In this document: piece after piece, positions 52,350 to 60,575 of the stretch
How the letters are laid out: each line of letters begins with the position of its first letter
Numbering within the stretch: position 1 is the stretch's first letter
NCBI GenBank assembly: GCA_030537495.1
Contig: JAUNMH010000002.1
Coordinates: 62,001-126,000, forward strand
Length of the DNA: 64,000 bases
Reading direction: 5' to 3'
Origin: Clostridia bacterium
GTDB taxonomy: Bacteria > Bacillota > Clostridia > Peptostreptococcales > Anaerovoracaceae
The notes under the pieces: generated by a model
Told to the model about the DNA's origin: nothing
The model's database searches: none
The model's input: only the letters and a program-made list of their open reading frames with translations
Program-made: the position numbers and the translations under genes

Positions 52350-52431
52350 ATTTTACCATTTTCTACACAGAAAATGGTAAAATAAATTCTTAAGAATTCT
52401 TAATTTTTGAGCATAATCAAATTTAATTATA
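52350..52431 (-). promoter_or_regulatory. pssA promoter and leader with stacked palindromes
   Basis: Minus-strand -10 TATAAT at 52426-52431. Then, moving to the gene: TTTGA-N6-TCAAA (52406-52421), AATTCTTAAGAATT (52385-52398, perfect) and ATTTTACCATTTTCT/AGAAAATGGTAAAAT (52350-52364, 52369-52383, perfect 15-base stem with a 4-base loop). No T run follows, so it is not a simple terminator. The rest of 52432-52508 is AT-rich with no gene. Confidence 0.6.
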
Positions 52432-52508
52432 ACAAACTTTTCCAATAATTACATCATATTTTTTTAAAAGTTTTATGTAGAAACAAATTTTTACTAATAA
52501 CACCAAAG

Positions 52509-53171
52509 TTATACTGTAATCATGTCCTTTATTTTATCAAAAGTTTTCTGTCCTATTCCGCTTACATTCATGAGATCCTCTTTACTCTTAAAGCTTCCAT
52601 TGCTATTTCTATATTCTAAAATTTTCTCCGCCGTAACCGGGCCAACTCCAGGTATCTCCTGAAGTCCACTGGAATCAGCTACGTTGATATTAACGAGCCC
52701 ATTATCAGTCATACCAAGATTTTCCGCCTGTCCTGCGCCACCAGCGACAAGGCCCTGGCCTCTCTTATTTGGTATAACAATTTTCTGACCATCTGTTACT
52801 ACTTCTGCCTGATTAACGCTTTCTATTCCTGCCCTCTTAGTAAGGCCTCCTGCCTTTTCAATAACCTCAAACAATCGAGTCCCCTCAGCAACCTGATACA
52901 CACCTTGATTATTAACTTCCCCACTTATATCCACATATATAAGCTTCGCCGATGTTGCAGAATCATTACCCTCAGCAACCTGCACTGCATCACCATCTGG
53001 AGTAGTTAGAGTAAGGTCATCTTTTTTACCATAGCTTCCAAAAAATGAAACAGCGACAATCAGAATGGCTATTACTGATGCCGCTGCGATCCATATTCTT
53101 TTATCGTTCTTCGCTTTATCAATTGCTGAATTAACTGCAATTTTCATAGCATCCATATTTAACTTGTCCAT
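52509..53171 (-). CDS. comEA: ComEA-like DNA-binding protein
   Basis: 220 residues: membrane anchor (26-45), a beta-grasp SLBB domain (about 77-136: IYVDISGEVNNQGVYQVAEG and VIPNKRGQ) and a double helix-hairpin-helix domain (159-220: VNINVADSSGLQEIPGVGPV and LMNVSGIGQKTFDKIK). This is the full ComEA layout, the surface DNA receptor of natural competence. comEB/comEC do not follow. ATG 53171 behind GAGAGG is chosen; the longer frame runs into the neighbouring gene. It has its own promoter. Confidence 0.92.
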   Translation of the reverse strand: MDKLNMDAMKIAVNSAIDKAKNDKRIWIAAASVIAILIVAVSFFGSYGKKDDLTLTTPDGDAVQVAEGNDSATSAKLIYVDISGEVNNQGVYQVAEGTRLFEVIEKAGGLTKRAGIESVNQAEVVTDGQKIVIPNKRGQGLVAGGAGQAENLGMTDNGLVNINVADSSGLQEIPGVGPVTAEKILEYRNSNGSFKSKEDLMNVSGIGQKTFDKIKDMITV

Positions 53172-53229
53172 GTTCAACCTCTCATTCAATATAAAATAAT
53201 AACTAACAATTGTGTGGATTGATACCATT

Positions 53230-53258
53230 ATTTTACATTCCGAAAGTTCCCTAGTCAA
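53230..53258 (-). promoter_or_regulatory. Promoter of the comEA-like gene
   Basis: Minus strand TTGACT (53253-53258), 17-base spacer, TAAAAT (53230-53235). It begins just after the stop of the DUF2344 gene. Confidence 0.7.
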
Positions 53259-53259
53259 G

Positions 53260-53934
53260 CTAAATATGTAATTTTCTGTCAAAACTAATTCTAGTTCTTT
53301 CAACCTCAACATCGTATCTCACAACATCTAATTTTGCAAAGTCTATAAATGTTGTAATAACCTGTTCTGGGCTCTGGTTTGAAGTGCTTCCGCAGTCCAG
53401 AATAAGTCTTAGCGTAAGCTTAGCGCCATCAACTAACTGAATATCTCTGATTTTGCTTCTAATGTCCACTTCCACCATTTTCTTAGTCTTCTTCTGTCTC
53501 TTATACGCCACAATGTGTTCCTGAGCCAGATAATCCTTAACGACTTTCCCATAATCCGCTAAATCTGCATCAATAGGAAAAGTTACTGTGTATTCCGCCT
53601 CATCTACAATGGCTGCTAGTGACTTTACATTGTCTGTTAGGCGGCTACAAGTTTTGATAATTAGGCCTTGGGGCATGATTTTACCTACAGACTCCTTGAT
53701 ATCCGCTGGCAGAAAGTCTTCTACGGTTTCGAATTCAAGAATCTCGTCTGCCGCTGTATAACCTAGAGAAAGTGGCTGTGCAAACCCCATTTTAGGGTGC
53801 GGGTTGAAGCCCTGTGAATGTGCCAGACCGATGTTGCATCTCTTGAAAGCGCGTTGGAAAAGTCTCAGCATATCGAGGTGTGAGGTATATTTCATATATC
53901 CCTCTTTGGCAAACTTTATAATATATTTACTCAT
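53260..53934 (-). CDS. DUF2344 / TIGR03936 radical-SAM-associated protein
   Basis: 224 residues beginning YIIKFAKEGYMKYTSHLDMLR then FQRAFKRCNIGLAHSQGFNPHPKMGFAQPLSLG, the conserved block of DUF2344. In Firmicutes it always accompanies (or is fused to) a B12-binding radical SAM protein next to the rng/rplU region. The overlap of 8 bases with that gene shows the pairing here too. Function is unknown; a role with ribosome or RNA modification is often guessed from neighbours. GGGAGG precedes ATG 53934. No rng gene is present. Confidence 0.88.
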   Translation of the reverse strand: MSKYIIKFAKEGYMKYTSHLDMLRLFQRAFKRCNIGLAHSQGFNPHPKMGFAQPLSLGYTAADEILEFETVEDFLPADIKESVGKIMPQGLIIKTCSRLTDNVKSLAAIVDEAEYTVTFPIDADLADYGKVVKDYLAQEHIVAYKRQKKTKKMVEVDIRSKIRDIQLVDGAKLTLRLILDCGSTSNQSPEQVITTFIDFAKLDVVRYDVEVERTRISFDRKLHI

Positions 53935-55765
53935 AGATACCTCCCAGCTTACATTCAACTCTTCTGTTAATTCCACAGCCTACGCAGCCGTAACGGCAGT
54001 CGTGGGTTGTTTTTTCTTCTACAGCTTTCTTTGCCTCTGACATTAAGAATTTCTTTGAAACCGAGGAGTCAACGATATCCCATGGCAGGATTTCATCAAA
54101 ACCTCTCTGTCTAGTTGTATAGAACGCAATGTCTGTTCCCGAAAGCTCTATGGCCTTCTGCCACTTCTCTAAATCAAAGTACTCTGACCAGCTATCAAGC
54201 TTGCATCCCTGTTTATGTGCTTCTAGAAGCAGTTTTCCAAGTTTTCTGTCTCCTCTTGCAAAAACAGCCTCGTATGTGCTTACTGCATCATCGTGATAGT
54301 TGAAAGTTACACTCTTAATGCTTAATTTTTCTCTAAGATAATCATGCTTCTTTGTAAATTCTTCGGTTCTGTCCTGCGCCTCCCACTGGAATGGTGTATG
54401 AGCCTTCGGTACAAAGTTGGAAACGCTAACAGTAACGTTGAAACGTCCTCCCTTACCAGAATTTCTATGAATGGAAACGATATTTCTAGCGATTTCTGCA
54501 ATTCCATCCAGATCCTCATAAGTCTCTGTTGGAAGACCAATCATAAAGTAAAGCTTAATGTGCTTCCAGCCCAGCTCAATTGCCTGTTCCACAGCATCAT
54601 AAATATCTTTTTCAGTAATTCCCTTATTAATAACGTCTCTAAGTCTCTGTGTGCCTGCCTCAGGCGCAAATGTAAGACCTGATTTCTTATATCCCTGAAT
54701 TTCCTCAAGTACGTTAAATGAGAAGGTATCCAGTCTCAATGAAGGCAGAGAAAGTGATACATGTCTCTTCTTACATTCCTGCATCAATTCAATGGCTAGT
54801 GGTTCAAACTGAGAATAGTCACTAGTTGATAGTGACAGAAGTGAAAGCTCTTCGTGTCCAGTATTTGCGAGCTGTTCCATTGCCAGGTTCATAATCTTTT
54901 CTTTGGAACGTTCACGAACAGGTCTGTAAATCATTCCGGCCTGGCAAAATCTGCAACCTCTTGTGCATCCTCTAAAAGTTTCCATAACTGCTCTATCGTG
55001 AACAGTCTCAATAATGGGAACAATTGGAGAAGTTGGGAAATCAATTTCTTCAATGTCTTCTATAATGCATCTTTCAACCTTATCTGGTGCACCTTCAAAG
55101 TTCTTCTCGTAAGCCTTAATAGTTCCATCTTCGTTATAGAAAACATCATAAAATGCAGGAATATATATTCCTGTTTCTCCAGCAATTTCCTTATAGAACT
55201 CTTCCTTAGTTAATCCTCTTTCCTTAGCTTCACCGTATTTTTTCATAAGCTCAGGCAGACTCTTTTCTCCGTCTCCAATTAGGAAAATATCAACAAAATC
55301 AGCAAGAGGCTCAGGGTTATATGCACAAGGTCCACCTGCAATAATTATAGGATATTCTTCTCCTCTATCCTTTGCTAACAGAGGAATCTGCGCCAATTCC
55401 AGCATATTCAAGATAGTGGTAAATGACATTTCATACTGCAAAGTAAAGCCGAAGAAATCCACATCTTTAATAGGAGTCTTAGTTTCCAGCGTATACAGCG
55501 GAATGTGATTTTCACGTAAAAGTTTTTCCATATCCCCTGCCGGTGCAAAAGCTCTCTCGCAGTAAATATCCTCTTCCTTATTTAGATTATGATACAAAAT
55601 CTGAAGTCCCATGTAAGACATTCCGATTTCGTATAAATCAGGGAACGCAAAAACAAATCTAGTTTTCACAGATTCCGGTTCCTTAATTGCAATATTGTAT
55701 TCTCCGCCAATATATCTGGCTGGTTTTTCCACCTGTTTCAGAAGGTTATCTAACCTCAAGTTCAT
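53927..55765 (-). CDS. B12-binding domain/radical SAM protein (TIGR03960 family)
   Basis: 612 residues. The N-terminal half resembles a cobalamin-binding region (GMSYMGLQILYHNLN, GGPCAYNPEPLADFVDIFLIGDGE). The radical SAM cluster motif is CTRGCRFCQAG near residue 265 (C-x3-C-x2-C). A C-terminal cysteine set lies in HDCRYGCVGCGINRRVECKLGG, likely another metal site. Encoded with its DUF2344 partner. The substrate is not established. Confidence 0.9.
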   Translation of the reverse strand: MNLRLDNLLKQVEKPARYIGGEYNIAIKEPESVKTRFVFAFPDLYEIGMSYMGLQILYHNLNKEEDIYCERAFAPAGDMEKLLRENHIPLYTLETKTPIKDVDFFGFTLQYEMSFTTILNMLELAQIPLLAKDRGEEYPIIIAGGPCAYNPEPLADFVDIFLIGDGEKSLPELMKKYGEAKERGLTKEEFYKEIAGETGIYIPAFYDVFYNEDGTIKAYEKNFEGAPDKVERCIIEDIEEIDFPTSPIVPIIETVHDRAVMETFRGCTRGCRFCQAGMIYRPVRERSKEKIMNLAMEQLANTGHEELSLLSLSTSDYSQFEPLAIELMQECKKRHVSLSLPSLRLDTFSFNVLEEIQGYKKSGLTFAPEAGTQRLRDVINKGITEKDIYDAVEQAIELGWKHIKLYFMIGLPTETYEDLDGIAEIARNIVSIHRNSGKGGRFNVTVSVSNFVPKAHTPFQWEAQDRTEEFTKKHDYLREKLSIKSVTFNYHDDAVSTYEAVFARGDRKLGKLLLEAHKQGCKLDSWSEYFDLEKWQKAIELSGTDIAFYTTRQRGFDEILPWDIVDSSVSKKFLMSEAKKAVEEKTTHDCRYGCVGCGINRRVECKLGGIYE

Positions 55766-55792
55766 TGAATCATCCTTTCAGTTGTATATAAT

Positions 55793-56314
55793 TTATTCAA
55801 ACAAGCTATCCACTGACTGTCCGATGTATTCACCGATCCTGTCAAGAAGAGCCTTGGTCTTATCCTTAGTTTTCAAAATATGTTCTCTCGCTTCTGGGCT
55901 CTTTCGTGGCACCTTATCGAGTATGTACTGAATCCTTTCGTCAAGTCCCACATATTTGTCTTCCTTAACAAGTCGATCCCCTAAGCACACCATATCAGTT
56001 TCATTTAGGTTGTCAAAACAATTAAGGTCGTATCTCATGTGAACTCTCACAATGGCCGCTTCATCATAGTATCCACGAGCTTCAAGAATTTTAGCGCCCA
56101 CTCCGCCATGATCCTCCTCCACTCTTGCCACATCATGGGCTAAAGCAGCTCCTTCTATAAGGGCTAGATCTAGATTAGCTCCGTTTTCATTCATTTTTTC
56201 TGCAATAGTAAGGGCAACGTGACATACCGCCCTACAATGCCCTATAACATGAGCCGGAGTGCCATATTCTTTGTATAGTTCTTCACACTCTTCGCGGCTA
56301 ATTCTTTTATCCAT
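55793..56314 (-). CDS. HD-domain phosphohydrolase-like protein
   Basis: 173 residues with an HD fold: H in GTPAHVIGHCRAVCHVAL (about 25-40), the HD pair in EGAALAHDVARVE (about 67-80) and a Tyr/His/Asp-bearing second half (VRVHMRYDL). It may hydrolyse a nucleotide or phosphate ester; family members near obg in other Clostridia (YqeK-like) act on diadenosine tetraphosphate, but the identity with YqeK is not certain. The start at 56314 (MDKRIS) is a choice; a GTG three codons earlier is possible. Confidence 0.7.
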   Translation of the reverse strand: MDKRISREECEELYKEYGTPAHVIGHCRAVCHVALTIAEKMNENGANLDLALIEGAALAHDVARVEEDHGGVGAKILEARGYYDEAAIVRVHMRYDLNCFDNLNETDMVCLGDRLVKEDKYVGLDERIQYILDKVPRKSPEAREHILKTKDKTKALLDRIGEYIGQSVDSLFE

Positions 56315-56377
56315 GCAATTCACCAGCTTTCTGCTAACTAGTATACCACATATCGACTTTTAATCATATCACAAAAT

Positions 56378-56424
56378 CACCTCTATACAACACCTAGTTC
56401 ATAACTAAGTGCCATACAGAGGTG
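56378..56424 (-). other. Nested double hairpin, possible terminator after obg
   Basis: An outer pair CACCTCTATA/TACAGAGGTG (56378-56387, 56415-56424, one mismatch) encloses CACCTAGTT/AACTAAGTG (56391-56399, 56403-56411) with a 3-base loop. The downstream T run on either strand is weak (ATTTTG on minus), so termination is uncertain. Confidence 0.5.
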
Positions 56425-56464
56425 TGAAATTCTATGTTATTTTTGCTGAGTCTATTCTTGCTAA

Positions 56465-57754
56465 TTAGAAATCAAATTCATCCCAGTATTCGAATTCATA
56501 ATCAAACACCTTAATAGTATCGCCTTCCTGAAGCCCCAGCTCAAGAAGCTTATCTATAGCTCCCTTGCTTTCCATATACTTATACAGATAACGCAAGGAT
56601 CCCATATCATTAAAGTTAGTTGAATCAAAAATCTTTCTCAGCTGTTTTCCGTAGATAATATAGTCATTTCCCGATTTTTCAGCATATACATTCTTGTAAT
56701 CTGGATCTATATCATCACTTTCGAAATCGAAATACTGATAATCATCCTCTTCCTCAGGTGCGTTCTGAAGTTCTTCCAAAACAGCAGCCATAAGCTCATG
56801 AACCCCATGGTTAATAGGAGCACAGATAGGGAACAGTTTATATCCCTTACCTTCTACATATTCCTTGAACTCAATAAACTGAGGATCATCCTCATCAATC
56901 ATATCGATTTTGTTTGCTGCAACTAGCATAGGCTTCTTAGCAACCTTTTCGCTGTACATAAGCAGCTCATTGTTAATTTTGTCGAAATCCTCAATTGGAT
57001 TTCTTCCTTCACTTCCGGATACATCAACAACGTGAACTAGCACCTTAGTTCTCTCAATGTGCTTTAGGAACTTAAATCCAAGACCTAGTCCCTCATGTGC
57101 TCCTTCAATGATTCCCGCAATATCCGCCATTACGAAGCTAGAATCATAAATCTTCACAACACCTAAATTAGGGTTTATAGTTGTGAAATGATAGTTTTCA
57201 ATCTTTGGCTGTGCACTTGTAGCAGTAGCTAAAAGGCTTGATTTACCAACGTTAGGGAATCCAACTAGTCCTACGTCAGCAATCATCTTCATTTCAAGAA
57301 TTACAGTTCTTTCCTTAGCAAAACCACCAGCTTCCGCAAAGTTTGGTGCCTGTCTTACAGAATTTTTAAAATGTACATTTCCTTTGCCGCCTTTGCCACC
57401 CTTAGCAGCAACAAAACTATCTCCGTCTTCAATCAGGTCTTTCATTACAAGTCCTGATTCTTCATCAATGACAACAGTGCCCATAGGAACTTTGATTACG
57501 AGATTTTCACCGTTTTTACCATATCTCTTCTTCTTCATTCCGTCCTGGCCATTTTCTGCCTCATATTTTCTTTTATACCTGAAGTCCATGAGAGTTCTCA
57601 AGTTTCTGTCGGCCTGGAAAATAACATCTCCACCTTTTCCGCCGTCTCCCCCGTCAGGACCGCCTTCAGGTACAAAAGGCTCTCTTCTGAAGGAAACGCA
57701 ACCGTTTCCGCCTTTTCCTGATTTTATAAATATTTTCGCTCTATCTACAAACAT
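56465..57754 (-). CDS. obg: GTPase Obg/CgtA
   Basis: 429-residue ribosome-assembly and stress GTPase. The Gly-rich Obg fold occupies about 1-158 (GGNGCVSFRREPFVPEGGPDGG split across loops). The G domain has P-loop VGFPNVGKSSLLA near 165, DIAGIIEGAHEGLG and AANKIDM. An OCT domain (about 355-429) follows an acidic linker (EEEDDYQYFDFESDD). It lies after rpmA, the almost universal Firmicute order rplU-rpmA-obg. Confidence 0.98.
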   Translation of the reverse strand: MFVDRAKIFIKSGKGGNGCVSFRREPFVPEGGPDGGDGGKGGDVIFQADRNLRTLMDFRYKRKYEAENGQDGMKKKRYGKNGENLVIKVPMGTVVIDEESGLVMKDLIEDGDSFVAAKGGKGGKGNVHFKNSVRQAPNFAEAGGFAKERTVILEMKMIADVGLVGFPNVGKSSLLATATSAQPKIENYHFTTINPNLGVVKIYDSSFVMADIAGIIEGAHEGLGLGFKFLKHIERTKVLVHVVDVSGSEGRNPIEDFDKINNELLMYSEKVAKKPMLVAANKIDMIDEDDPQFIEFKEYVEGKGYKLFPICAPINHGVHELMAAVLEELQNAPEEEDDYQYFDFESDDIDPDYKNVYAEKSGNDYIIYGKQLRKIFDSTNFNDMGSLRYLYKYMESKGAIDKLLELGLQEGDTIKVFDYEFEYWDEFDF

Positions 57755-57809
57755 CTTTCAGAACCCCCTTTACTATTATCATATAGTCAGTTCATACAAT
57801 TAGATACAT

Positions 57810-57835
57810 AAAAAGCCCCTATTATAGCTAGGGGC
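57810..57835 (-). terminator. Rho-independent terminator after rpmA
   Basis: Minus strand GCCCCTA, 7-base loop, TAGGGGC, then TTTTT. It lies between rpmA and obg, so obg depends on readthrough or its own start. Confidence 0.88.
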
Positions 57836-57848
57836 TTCATGGTTTTTC

Positions 57849-58109
57849 TTATGCCTGTTTTGGATAAACGCTTACCTGTTTTCTAGTCTTGTCTTTTCTT
57901 TCAAACTTTACAGCACCGTCAATCATAGCAAATAATGTATCATCTCCGCCGATACCTACATTATTACCAGGATGGAACTTAGTACCTCTCTGTCTAACCA
58001 AAATGCTTCCAGCACTAACAAACTGTCCGTCACCAGTCTTAACACCTAAACGTTTCGACTCGGAGTCACGACCGTTCTTAGAGCTACCTACTCCTTTTTT
58101 ACTTGCCAT
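57849..58109 (-). CDS. rpmA: Ribosomal protein bL27, without the Firmicute N-terminal extension
   Basis: 86 residues starting [19 protein letters not shown], so the mature tail that reaches the peptidyl-transferase centre begins right after the Met. Most Firmicutes encode a pre-sequence of about nine residues ending in a phenylalanine-alanine site cut by the protease Prp. Here there is none, and no prp (ysxB) gene lies in the 36 bases between rplU and rpmA. AAGGAGGTG before the ATG makes the start certain. Confidence 0.97.
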   Translation of the reverse strand: MASKKGVGSSKNGRDSESKRLGVKTGDGQFVSAGSILVRQRGTKFHPGNNVGIGGDDTLFAMIDGAVKFERKDKTRKQVSVYPKQA

Positions 58110-58145
58110 GTTCCAGACACCTCCTTACTTTCGTGGCTATGGGAA

Positions 58146-58625
58146 TTACTTTAATGCTGCTTCGATTGTTTCGATGATTACAGCCTTAGTAGCCTTAGCA
58201 TCTACTTCAATATTGTGTTCTGCAGCGAAAGCAATTAATTCATCTTTCTTCATTGAAGCTGAAACTTTTACTTCAGCAGCTTCCTTAGTTTCTGCCTTAG
58301 CAGCCTTAGGAGCTTCTCCTCCTAATGATTCGATCTTAACCATTGTGTATGGCTGTCTGTGACCCTGCTTCTTTCTGTAGTCTTTCTTAGCCTTGTACTT
58401 GAAGATGATAACTTTCTTTCCCTTACCATTTTCAACTACTTCACCAGCTACTGCTGCACCATCAACATAAGGTGCACCTACCTTAAGGTCTCCTTCACCA
58501 GCTAGAACCAGTACCTTATCGAATACAACTTTTTCTCCAGCTTCAACGTTTAACTTTTCTACTGTGATAACGTCGCCTTCCTGTACTCTGTACTGCTTTC
58601 CGCCTGTTTCAATTACTGCGTACAT
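58146..58625 (-). CDS. rplU: Ribosomal protein bL21 with a C-terminal SAP/HeH-like extension
   Basis: Residues 1-102 are a normal bL21 ([17 protein letters not shown]; the signature [19 protein letters not shown]). The remaining 57 residues are unusual: a Lys/Ala/Glu linker (103-124) then [18 protein letters not shown] and [15 protein letters not shown]. The second part resembles the helix-extension-helix of SAP or Rho N-terminal domains, which bind nucleic acid. The total of 159 compares with about 102 usually. A structured leader and strong promoter precede it. Confidence 0.95.
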   Translation of the reverse strand: MYAVIETGGKQYRVQEGDVITVEKLNVEAGEKVVFDKVLVLAGEGDLKVGAPYVDGAAVAGEVVENGKGKKVIIFKYKAKKDYRKKQGHRQPYTMVKIESLGGEAPKAAKAETKEAAEVKVSASMKKDELIAFAAEHNIEVDAKATKAVIIETIEAALK

Positions 58626-58721
58626 GTTTTCTTTACCTCCTCTATCCAGTCTCGCCTTTTAAGGTGATTCACGGAATTGTCCGTGAATACTTCACTGCAA
58701 ACCTCTTCCGTGCGGTCTAAC
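58626..58721 (-). ncRNA. rplU 5' leader with hairpin (L21-leader-like)
   Basis: The ~95-base untranslated leader contains a perfect hairpin ATTCACGGA/TCCGTGAAT (58667-58688, 4-base loop) upstream of the GGAGG ribosome site. Firmicute rplU genes often carry an autoregulatory L21 leader. I infer a similar role from position and structure, not from sequence match. Confidence 0.5.
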
Positions 58722-58727
58722 TCTGTT

Positions 58728-58756
58728 ATGATACCACGGTTTTCGGAGCTTGTCAA
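58728..58756 (-). promoter_or_regulatory. Promoter of rplU-rpmA
   Basis: Minus strand perfect TTGACA (58751-58756), 17-base spacer, TATCAT (58728-58733). Confidence 0.85.
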
Positions 58757-58826
58757 ACATTTTCGCAAATATTTTTATTTTTAGAATTATATAGTATTTT
58801 TTCAGAGCATTATTTTGTATAAGGAT

Positions 58827-59372
58827 TTACTTATATGTCAGTAAATCTTCTACTTCTTTTCTCTTTGGAGCTTCAGGAGCCTCTCCCTCTCCATAACCCA
58901 TTGCAACAAGAGCAGCTACCTTCTGATTTTCCGGAAGTTCTACAAGTTCTGCTACAGCAGCCTCGTCAAAGATTCCTAAAATAACTGTGCCTACACCTTT
59001 GTCATGAGCTGCAAGACAGAAAGTCTGAGTTGCAATTCCTGCATCGAATGATTCCCATCTATCTTCTTTAGATGTAGTGTAGGAACCATCTTTTTCATAA
59101 CCAGAGCGTCCTGTAATATAGGAAACGACCACTAATTGAGGTGCTGCCTTAATAGTATTGCTATTATACTTGAATCCAAGCACACAATCATCTGCAATCT
59201 TTGCCTTTAACTCGGCATCTTCAATTACTGTGTATCTTGTAATCTGTGTGTTCTTCCATGAAGGAGCATATGCAGCAGCTTCAACGATTTCATTAATCGT
59301 TTCCTTGCTAACTAGATCTGCCTTAAACTTACGGATACTTCTTCTTTCCTTGATACATTTAATTGCTTCCAT
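58827..59372 (-). CDS. Nitroreductase-family FMN protein
   Basis: 181-residue flavoprotein of the nitroreductase fold: ECIKERRSIRKFKADLV at the N-terminus (FMN phosphate contact), AAYAPSWKNTQ near residue 37, and AHDKGVGTVILGIFDEAAV near 130. It likely uses NAD(P)H to reduce nitro compounds, quinones or iodinated/other small substrates; the physiological substrate is unknown. It follows recA by 26 bases on the same strand and may be co-transcribed. Confidence 0.9.
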   Translation of the reverse strand: MEAIKCIKERRSIRKFKADLVSKETINEIVEAAAYAPSWKNTQITRYTVIEDAELKAKIADDCVLGFKYNSNTIKAAPQLVVVSYITGRSGYEKDGSYTTSKEDRWESFDAGIATQTFCLAAHDKGVGTVILGIFDEAAVAELVELPENQKVAALVAMGYGEGEAPEAPKRKEVEDLLTYK

Positions 59373-59398
59373 TTTTTCTCTCCTATAAAATAAATTAC

Positions 59399-60430
59399 TT
59401 ACTCTATAACTACGCCGTCTTCATCAACAGCAACTTCATCTTCTTTAGTAGGCGTAAGTGTGGCCATTAGCTCTGCCTCAACTCTTGCCAGTACATCAGG
59501 ATTATTCTCCAGGAAGTTCTTAACGTTCTCGCGTCCCTGTCCAATTCTGTCGCCTGCATAGCTGTACCATGAACCAGCCTTTTCGATAATTTTTTCATTT
59601 ACAGCGCAGTCCAGTACATCTCCAGATTTAGAAATTCCCTTTCCGTACATAATATCAAATTCAGCCTGCTTAAATGGTGGCGCAACTTTGTTCTTAACAA
59701 TCTTAACTCTAGTTCTGTTGCCAAGCATCTGGTCCCCACTCTTAATAGTCTCAATTCTTCTTACGTCCATTCTCATAGATGCATAGAACTTAAGTGCACG
59801 ACCACCTGTAGTTGTCTCGGGATTACCAAACATAACACCAATTTTTTCTCTCAGCTGGTTGATAAAGATAACACATGTGTTCGTCTTATTAACTGCTCCC
59901 GCAATTTTTCGTAGTGCCTGTGACATTAGTCTTGCCTGAAGTCCTACATGAGAATCACCCATCTCGCCATTGATTTCTGCTTTAGGAACAAGGGCTGCAA
60001 CTGAGTCAATAACAATTACATCTAAGGCTCCACTTCTTGCAAGCATATCGCAGATTTCAAGCGCCTGTTCACCTGTATCTGGCTGTGAAACAATAAGATC
60101 CTCTACGTTTACTCCAAGATTTCTTGCATAAATAGGATCAAGAGCGTGCTCAGCATCGATAAAAGCAGCCTTACCGCCTTTTTTCTGTGCTTCTGCTACA
60201 ATATGTAATGTCAAAGTAGTCTTACCTGATGATTCAGGTCCATATATTTCAACAATTCTTCCTCTTGGAACTCCACCAACGCCTGTTGCAATATCCAGGC
60301 TTGTAGATCCTGTTGAAATAGTATCTATATTCAGTGCGGAAGAATCGTCCATTTTCATGATAGCTCCCTTACCAAACTGTTTCTCTATTTGTGCTAATGC
60401 CGCCTCAAGGGCTTTTTCTCTTTCGTCCAT
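59399..60430 (-). CDS. recA: Recombinase RecA
   Basis: 343 residues: Walker [14 protein letters not shown] near 66, [63 protein letters not shown] 60430 ([12 protein letters not shown]) behind GGAGGAG is the family start; the frame extends 33 codons further but that part covers the promoter and LexA box. It is the SOS co-protease and strand-exchange protein. The pncC-recA order is the usual Firmicute one. Confidence 0.98.
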   Translation of the reverse strand: MDEREKALEAALAQIEKQFGKGAIMKMDDSSALNIDTISTGSTSLDIATGVGGVPRGRIVEIYGPESSGKTTLTLHIVAEAQKKGGKAAFIDAEHALDPIYARNLGVNVEDLIVSQPDTGEQALEICDMLARSGALDVIVIDSVAALVPKAEINGEMGDSHVGLQARLMSQALRKIAGAVNKTNTCVIFINQLREKIGVMFGNPETTTGGRALKFYASMRMDVRRIETIKSGDQMLGNRTRVKIVKNKVAPPFKQAEFDIMYGKGISKSGDVLDCAVNEKIIEKAGSWYSYAGDRIGQGRENVKNFLENNPDVLARVEAELMATLTPTKEDEVAVDEDGVVIE

Positions 60431-60449
60431 ATTATTTCTCCTCCATATA

Positions 60450-60461
60450 GAACATTCGTTC
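60450..60461 (-). promoter_or_regulatory. LexA box of recA
   Basis: GAACATTCGTTC, a perfect GAAC-N4-GTTC palindrome, lies just downstream of the -10, at about the transcription start, 20 bases before the start codon. It is of the same type as the boxes before yneA. Confidence 0.88.
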
Positions 60462-60469
60462 TTACATCC

Positions 60470-60498
60470 ATAATACCCTATTATGACACTTTGGTCAA
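60470..60498 (-). promoter_or_regulatory. Promoter of recA
   Basis: Minus strand TTGACC (60493-60498), 17-base spacer, TATTAT (60470-60475). The LexA box follows nine bases later. Confidence 0.85.
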
Positions 60499-60575
60499 GT
60501 GTTTTTAACTGTAATTTTCTTACAATCACAAATATACACTATCTCCTAAAAAATGTCAATATTTTCTAGCCCTTT

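Noticed and set aside
52406..52421. FabT-type fatty-acid repressor box before pssA
   Set aside because: TTTGA and TCAAA half-sites are present but separated by six bases instead of the three seen in FabT boxes, so I report it only as a palindrome.
60431..60529. 33-residue N-terminal extension of RecA
   Set aside because: It covers the -35, -10 and LexA box, and RecA families start at MDEREKAL behind the GGAGGAG site.
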